Source: Aphelocoma coerulescens
Lineage: Eukaryota > Chordata > Aves > Passeriformes > Corvidae
NCBI RefSeq assembly: GCF_041296385.1
Contig: NW_027183509.1
Location: 248,001 to 312,000, forward strand
Direction: 5' to 3'
DNA length: 64,000 nucleotides
Of the stretch, positions 56,658 to 64,000 are shown in pieces. Below the pieces are notes generated by a model. The model did not search any database and had not been told where the DNA came from. It saw only the letters and a list, made by a program, of their open reading frames with translations. The position numbers and the translations under genes were made by a program. Within the stretch, counting starts at the first letter, position 1. Each line of letters starts with the position of its first letter.

Positions 56658-58925
56658 ACAAAGGCTCTCCTGGGAGCCACGGGTCACAAAGCACCGTGGG
56701 CTCTGTGCAGCCCCGCTGTGTCACAATGGCCGCTGGCTTCCACGAGCCCCCGCAGTGTCCCAGTGGGCCCCGTGGCTTTAGGAGTGGGTGGCTGGGAGTT
56801 GGTGCCAGCGGCTGGGGGAGCAGCAGCAGGGACTGTGTGTGGACAGTGCCATGGCCACTTGTGTGGCCACTGGTGTCTCTGTGCCAGGCACAGCCGTGGT
56901 GTGTAACACCGGCTCTGGGTCCTTTGGCTGTGCAGGTGGCAGTCACGGCCTGGAGCAGGGCTGCTCCCGGGGGACAGCCTGGGGCAGGAGGCTGCTGGAG
57001 ATTCATTCCCCACACTCCTTGTCATGAGGTGCTCAGAGTGATTGGAAAGGCTGTTGGCAGCAGGCAGTTCTCTGGGTTCAAGCTGTGGAGCTGTCAGCGG
57101 GAATGCAAAGGCCAAGCTGGTGAGCCTTTTGTCCTGGTGCCTTTAGTGTGTGAGCAGTCCCTGGTGCCGTTGTCTTTGGATCCTGAGTGTGGGAGAGGCA
57201 AGGCTTAGGATGGTGCGTAGAGCTGAGAAGGAAAGTGCCGAGAGCAGCGTGTGTGCTGCTGCTTTGAGGGGTGCAGTTGAAGTTGTAGGCAGCAAGAGCT
57301 TTCTCAGCTGGCCCTTTTGTGAGCTCTGCTTTTGCCAGATGACTTCCATCTTACCCTCTTACCATCTTAGCCTCTCATTTTTGCATATCCCAAACCCCCT
57401 TCCAAACATCCAGCAGCTGCTTGTAAAGAAGAAGTCCTAGAACAAAAAGCCAGTGCTGCCTTTCATAGCCCCTTTGCTGTCTATGAAGTAGAGGAAAGAA
57501 GCTAGTGAGACGCACTTTCTTTCTCAACTCCATAGAGCGCATCCTTCTCTCAAGGTGGCAGAGTCCTTGGCGGAAGTGAAGCATCTGCAGCTGCAGTTCA
57601 GACTGAGAGATGTGCCAGGACAGGAAACATTTGCTGACCTTCCCTGTTCCCTGTGCAACATGATTCTCGCATCCCAGTCACTTTCACATACCTTCGGTAT
57701 CCCTGAGTCCAAGCAGCTAAAGCTCACAGAGACAGAAGTGTCAGGAAGGAAAACGTTGCAAAAGCACCCCCTTCTCTTATCAGCATATAAATTGTGCACA
57801 ACAGGCTGCGGCACCGAACCTTCCTTCTCAGATAGACATGCCATCACACTTTTCACTCTTGCAGCTCGGTTGAAAAGCTCCAGCAGCTGCTCCCGCAATA
57901 GCAAAAGGTTCTAGAAGTGAAAGCCAGTTTGGGGCTGCACCTTCTCCTTGCCGCATGTAAGCCACACCAAACTCCCTGATGCACTCTGTCCTCCCCTTCT
58001 CAAAGGAGTAGACGGTGGCATCAGGACACACCTGTGTCCCAGCAGCTGGGTGCCCAGCCGGGAGCAGGAGCAGGGCTGGGGCTGCTCCCAAAGTTGCCCC
58101 GCCCCAATGCCAGAGCCGGACATATGCTGAGGGGGGGCTGGATCAGGCTTTATTGTCCAGCTGCATGCCAGGAGTGAGCACAAAATCTACCTGCATTCTC
58201 TGCAGCATGCCATCCTGGAGCAGAGCCATTGCCAAAGGAAGCCGTGAGCCCGTGCCAAGCCAGTGCCGGAGTGGGATCCTAGCAGCACCTGTGGAAGCCG
58301 GGAGAGAGGAGCCCACCTGGAGCAGGTTCGTGCAGGATTAATCATCCCGTGGCTTCCCACCAGGGTCCTGTTGCTTCCAAAAGGCCCCACAGTGTCACTG
58401 TGGCCCCTCGGTTCCACCAGGTTCCATAGCGTCACTGTGGTGCCCAGGGTTCCGTCAGCTTCGCCAGCATCCCCACGGTCTGCAGAGCTCCCCGAGCTTC
58501 TGTGGTGTCACAGTGGAGGCAGGGTTGCATCAGGTTCCATAGCATCAGCACGGTCTCCAGGGCTCCCAGAGGTTCTGTGGTGTCACAGTGGAGGCAGGGT
58601 TGCATCAGGTTCCATAGCATCACCACAGTCTCCAGGGCTCCCTGAGCTTCTGTGGTGTCACAGTGGAGGCAGGGTTGCATCAGGTTCCATAGCATCAGCA
58701 CGGTCTCCAGGGCTCCCAGAGGTTCTGTGGTGTCACAGAGGAGGCAGGGTTGCATCAGGTTCCATAGCATCACCACGGTCTCCAGGGCTCCAAGAGCTTC
58801 TGTGGTGTCACAGAGGAGGCAGGGTTGCATCAGGTTCAATAGCATCAGCACGGTCTCCAGGGCTCCCCTGAGCTTCTGTGGTGGTGTCACAGAGGAGCCA
58901 GGCTTCCTTGTAGTTCCCCAGCATC
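56658..58925. repeat. Satellite unit U13, no LTR
   Basis: LTR-free type at the 1031, 1735 and 2115 offsets; no private change noticed. Minisatellite 58498-58873. Confidence 0.93.
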
Positions 58926-61119
58926 ACAAAGGCTCTCCTGGGAGCCACGGGTCACAAAGCACCGTGGGCTCTGTGCAGCCCCGCTGTGTCACAATGGCCG
59001 CTGGCTTCCACGAGCCCCCGCAGTGTCCCAGTGGGCCCCGTGGCTTTAGGAGTGGGTGGCTGGGAGTTGGTGCCAGCGGCTGGGGGAGCAGCAGCAGGGA
59101 CTGTGTGTGGACAGTGCCATGGCCACTTGTGTGGCCACTGGTGTCTCTGTGCCAGGCACAGCCGTGGTTGTGTAACACCGGCTCTGGGTCCTTTGGCTGT
59201 GCAGGTGGCAGTCACGGCCTGGAGCAGGGCTGCTCCCGGGGGACAGCCTGGGGCAGGAGGCTGCTGGAGATTCATTCCCCACACTCCTTGTCATGAGGTG
59301 CTCAGAGTGATTGGAAAGGCTGTTGGCAGCAGGCAGTTCTCTGGGTTCAAGCTGTGGAGCTGTCAGCGGGAATGCAAAGGCCAAGCTGGTGAGCCTTTTG
59401 TCCTGGTGCCTTTAGTGTGTGAGCAGTCCCTGGTGCCGTTGTCTTTGGATCCTGAGTGTGGGAGAGGCAAGGCTTAGGATGGTGCGTAGAGCTGAGAAGG
59501 AAAGTGCCGAGAGCAGCGTGTGTGCTGCTGCTTTGAGGGGTGCAGTTGAAGTTGTAGGCAGCAAGAGCTTTCTCAGCTGGCCCTTTTGTGAGCTCTGCTT
59601 TTGCCAGATGACTTCCATCTTACCCTCTTACCATCTTAGCCTCTCATTTTTGCATATCCCAAACCCCCTTCCAAACATCCAGCAGCTGCTTGTAAAGAAG
59701 AAGTCCTAGAACAAAAAGCCAGTGCTGCCTTTCATAGCCCCTTTGCTGTCTATGAAGTAGAGGAAAGAAGCTAGTGAGACGCACTTTCTTTCTCAACTCC
59801 ATAGAGCGCATCCTTCTCTCAAGGTGGCAGAGTCCTTGGCGGAAGTGAAGCATCTGCAGCTGCAGTTCAGACTGAGAGATGTGCCAGGACAGGAAACATT
59901 TGCTGACCTTCCCTGTTCCCTGTGCAACATGATTCTCGCATCCCAGTCACTTTCACATACCTTCGGTATCCCTGAGTCCAAGCAGCTAAAGCTCACAGAG
60001 ACAGAAGTGTCAGGAAGGAAAACGTTGCAAAAGCACCCCCTTCTCTTATCAGCATATAAATTGTGCACAACAGGCTGCGGCACCGAACCTTCCTTCTCAG
60101 ATAGACATGCCATCACACTTTTCACTCTTGCAGCTCGGTTGAAAAGCTCCAGCAGCTGCTCCCGCAATAGCAAAAGGTTCTAGAAGTGAAAGCCAGTTTG
60201 GGGCTGCACCTTCTCCTTGCCGCATGTAAGCCACACCAAACTCCCTGATGCACTCTGTCCTCCCCTTCTCAAAGGAGTAGACGGTGGCATCAGGACACAC
60301 CTGTGTCCCAGCAGCTGGGTGCCCAGCCGGGAGCAGGAGCAGGGCTGGGGCTGCTCCCAAAGTTGCCCCGCCCCAATGCCAGAGCCGGACATATGCTGAG
60401 GGGGGGCTGGATCAGGCTTTATTGTCCAGCTGCATGCCAGGAGTGAGCACAAAATCTACCTGCATTCTCTGCAGCATGCCATCCTGGAGCAGAGCCATTG
60501 CCAAAGGAAGCCGTGAGCCCGTGCCAAGCCAGTGCCGGAGTGGGATCCTAGCAGCACCTGTGGAAGCCGGGAGAGAGGAGCCCACCTGGAGCAGGTTTGT
60601 GCAGGATTAATCATCCCATGGCTTCCCACCAGGGTCCTGTTGCTTCCAAAAGGCCCCACAGTGTCACTGTGGCCCCTCGGTTCCACCAGGTTCCATAGCG
60701 TCACTGTGGTGCCCAGGGTTCCGTCAGCTTCGCCAGCATCCCCACGGTCTGCAGAGCTCCCCGAGCTTCTGTGGTGTCACAGTGGAGGCAGGGTTGCATC
60801 AGGTTCCATAGCATCACCACAGTCTCCAGGGCTCCCTGAGCTTCTGTGGTGTCACAGTGGAGGCAGGGTTGCATCAGGTTCCATAGCATCACCACGGTCT
60901 CCAGGGCTCCCAGAGGTTCTGTGGTGTCACAGAGGAGGCAGGGTTGCATCAGGTTCCATAGCATCACCACGGTCTCCAGGGCTCCAAGAGCTTCTGTGGT
61001 GTCACAGAGGAGGCAGGGTTGCATCAGGTTCAATAGCATCAGCACGGTCTCCAGGGCTCCCCTGAGCTTCTGTGGTGGTGTCACAGAGGAGCCAGGCTTC
61101 CTTGTAGTTCCCCAGCATC
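58926..61119. repeat. Satellite unit U14, shortened, no LTR
   Basis: 2,194 bp: one 75-bp repeat fewer (four copies, 60767-61067) and one inserted T near 59168 (CGTGGTTGTGTAAC). Private changes CAGGTTTGTG near 60597 and CCCATGGC near 60618. It is the most diverged unit here. Confidence 0.93.
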
Positions 61120-63392
61120 ACAAAGGCTCTCCTGGGAGCCACGAGTCACAAAGCACCGTGGGCTCTGTGCAGCCCCGCTGTGTCACAATGGCCGCTGGCT
61201 TCCACGAGCCCCCGCAGTGTCCCAGTGGGCCCCGTGGCTTTAGGAGTGGGTGGCTGGGAGTTGGTGCCAGTGGCTGGGGGAGCAGCAGCAGGGACTGTGT
61301 GTGGACAGTGCCATGGCCACTTGTGTGGCCACTGGTGTCTCTGTGCCAGGCACAGCCGTGGTGTGTAACACCGGCTCTGGGTCCTTTGGCTGTGCAGGTG
61401 GCAGTCACGGCCTGGAGCAGGGCTGCTCCCGGGGGACAGCCTGGGGCAGGAGGCTGCTGGAGATTCATTCCCCACACTCCTTGTCATGAGGTGCTCAGAG
61501 TGATTGGAAAGGCTGTTGGCAGCAGGCAGTTCTCTGGGTTCAAGCTGTGGAGCTGTCAGCGGGAATGCAAAGGCCAAGCTGGTGAGCCTTTTGTCCTGGT
61601 GCCTTTAGTGTGTGAGCAGTCCCTGGTGCCGTTGTCTTTGGATCCTGAGTGTGGGAGAGGCAAGGCTTAGGATGGTGCGTAGAGCTGAGAAGGAAAGTGC
61701 CGAGAGCAGCGTGTGTGCTGCTGCTTTGAGGGGTGCAGTTGAAGTTGTAGGCAGCAAGAGCTTTCTCAGCTGGCCCTTTTGTGAGCTCTGCTTTTGCCAG
61801 ATGACTTCCATCTTACCCTCTTACCATCTTAGCCTCTCATTTTTGCATATCCCAAACCCCCTTCCAAACATCCAGCAGCTGCTTGTAAAGAAGAAGTCCT
61901 AGAACAAAAAGCCAGTGCTGCCTTTCATAGCCCCTTTGCTGTCTATGAAGTAGAGGAAAGAAGCTAGTGAGACGCACTTTCTTTCTCAACTCCATAGAGC
62001 GCATCCTTCTCTCAAGGTGGCAGAGTCCTTGGCGGAAGTGAAGCATCTGCAGCTGCAGTTCAGACTGAGAGATGTGCCAGGACAGGAAACATTTGCTGAC
62101 CTTCCCTGTTCCCTGTGCAACATGATTCTCGCATCCCAGTCACTTTCACATACCTTCGGTATCCCTGAGTCCAAGCAGCTAAAGCTCACAGAGACAGAAG
62201 TGTCAGGAAGGAAAACGTTGCAAAAGCACCCCCTTCTCTTATCAGCATATAAATTGTGCACAACAGGCTGCGGCACCGAACCTTCCTTCTCAGATAGACA
62301 TGCCATCACACTTTTCACTCTTGCAGCTCGGTTGAAAAGCTCCAGCAGCTGCTCCCGCAATAGCAAAAGGTTCTAGAAGTGAAAGCCAGTTTGGGGCTGC
62401 ACCTTCTCCTTGCCGCATGTAAGCCACACCAAACTCCCTGATGCACTCTGTCCTCCCCTTCTCAAAGGAGTAGACGGTGGCATCAGGACACACCTGTGTC
62501 CCAGCAGCTGGGTGCCCAGCCGGGAGCAGGAGCAGGGCTGGGGCTGCTCCCAAAGTTGCCCCGCCCCAATGCCAGAGCCGGACATATGCTGAGGGGGGGC
62601 TGGATCAGGCTTTATTGTCCAGCTGCATGCCAGGAGTGAGCACAAAATCTACCTGCATTCTCTGCAGCATGCCATCCTGGAGCAGAGCCATTGCCAAAGG
62701 AAGCCGTGAGCCCGTGCCAAGCCAGTGCCGGAGTGGGATCCTAGCAGCACCTGTGGAAGCCGGGAGAGAGGAGCCCACCTGGAGCAGGTTCGTGCAGGAT
62801 TAATCATCCCGTGGCTTCCCACCAGGGTCCTGTTGCTTCCAAAAGGCCCCACAGCGTCACTGTGGCCCCTCGGTTCCACCAGGTTCCATAGCGTCACTGT
62901 GGTGCCCAGGGTTCCGTCAGCTTCGCCAGCATCCCCACGGTCTGCAGAGCTCCCCGAGCTTCTGTGGTGTCACAGTGGAGGCAGGGTTGCATCAGGTTCC
63001 ATAGCATCAGCACGGTCTCCAGGGCTCCCAGAGGTTCTGTGGTGTCACAGTGGAGGCAGGGTTGCATCAGGTTCCATAGCATCACCACAGTCTCCAGGGC
63101 TCCCTGAGCTTCTGTGGTGTCACAGTGGAGGCAGGGTTGCATCAGGTTCCATAGCATCAGCACGGTCTCCAGGGCTCCCAGAGGTTCTGTGGTGTCACAG
63201 AGGAGGCAGGGTTGCATCAGGTTCCATAGCATCACCACGGTCTCCAGGGCTCCAAGAGCTTCTGTGGTGTCACAGAGGAGGCAGGGTTGCATCAGGTTCA
63301 ATAGCATCAGCACGGTCTCCAGGGCTCCCCTGAGCTTCTGTGGTGGTGTCACAGAGGAGCCAGGCTTCCTTGTAGTTCCCCAGCATCACAAA
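61120..63392. repeat. Satellite unit U15
   Basis: Empty join on its left, ACAAA plus an LTR on its right. LTR-free type at 62151 and near 63235, but C at 62855 as in LTR-bearing units, so mixed. Private changes CACGAGTC near 61144 and CCAGTGGCTG near 61270. Minisatellite 62960-63335. Confidence 0.92.
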
Positions 63393-64000
63393 TGTCGAAA
63401 TTGATGGCGATGATGGTGATGAGGGTGTGGGTTCGGTCGGGCCCGGCTGGAGATGGACGGCGACGAGAGATCTCTATAAGCAGGTCTTTGGAGCATGCAG
63501 TTTATTGCAGAGGGCGTGGGTACAGGGGCACTGCTTAGAGCTGCCAGCTGCAGCTCCAAGCAGGCCCAAGGTGTAAGAGAGGGAGAGAGAGTGAGCGAGA
63601 GAGCTAGAGCAAGAGGCTGAGAGCTAAGAGTGTAAAGAGCAAGAGAGACAAACTAAGAGGAGAGCTGAATTAAGAGGAAGAAGAAGAGCAAGAGAGTTAC
63701 TAAGAGAGCTACTAAGAGGAGAAGAGCATTACTAAGAGAGCTACTAAGAGAGTTACTAAGAGCGTTACTAAGAGGAGAAGAGCATTACTAAGAGGAGAGG
63801 AGTTAAGAGAGCGAGGAGCTTGTTACAATACAATAAATCATCTTCTGTAGTGAATATTCTAATTCTCAGTAGCCAATCTAATACAAGGTACAAATCCTAT
63901 AGCATTTACATACAGCCTATAAGAGTTCTTACATTACCATAGAGTGTTACATTTTAACTTCTAAAAACTACTCTTTGGACCCCTTCTGCTGAGCTAGTAG
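63393..64000 (-). mobile_element. LTR L14, cut by window edge
   Basis: The first 608 of 832 bp on the plus strand, the same element and insertion point as the others. Whether it is a solo LTR or the 3' LTR of another provirus cannot be told. C at the C/T site. Confidence 0.92.

Overview
This is vertebrate, almost certainly avian, repetitive DNA. No cellular gene is recognisable. The avian call rests on the proviral envelope gene, whose transmembrane subunit is of the avian leukosis (alpharetrovirus) type. The layout, a long near-identical tandem array carrying proviruses, suits a heterochromatic or sex-linked (e.g. W) satellite block. The species and chromosome cannot be read from the sequence.

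Two components build the window. (1) A 2,268-bp tandem repeat unit (15 copies, U1 to U15) contains a 75-bp minisatellite. (2) An endogenous retrovirus lies on the minus strand: 832-bp LTRs, a lysine-tRNA-type primer site, gag and env, with most of gag 3', pro and pol deleted. Proviruses and solo LTRs sit at exactly the same point of the 2,268-bp unit, between two copies of the 5-bp duplication ACAAA. Units at the right of the window carry the uninterrupted site with a single ACAAA.

From 1 to about 47,585 the order is a higher-order repeat (HOR) of about 11.48 kb: LTR, unit, solo LTR, unit, 3' LTR, env, CA/IN remnant, gag, leader. The four complete HOR copies begin at 666, 12146, 23644 and 35124. 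They are 11,480, 11,498, 11,480 and 11,630 bp long. The differences are an 18-bp duplication in gag of copy 2 and two extra 75-bp minisatellite repeats in copy 4. Positions 1-665 are the 5' end of a further provirus that continues off the left edge. From 47,586 to 63,392 there are seven units joined head to tail without LTRs. At 63,393 an LTR appears again and runs off the right edge.

Each provirus (6.1 kb) has the same state. An ATG-started gag frame encodes a matrix-like domain and a very long Pro/Ala-rich region, then ends at a TAA. The same frame stays open beyond the TAA and reads a capsid N-terminal fragment fused in frame to the C-terminal part of integrase. A complete-looking 452-codon env frame follows, with its 3' end inside the LTR. 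The element cannot make its own protease or reverse transcriptase, yet env is open and apparently identical in all four copies. The likely history is one insertion into a satellite unit, then LTR-LTR recombination giving a solo-LTR neighbour, then amplification of the two-unit block by unequal exchange. Empty-site units persist or were reintroduced on the right.
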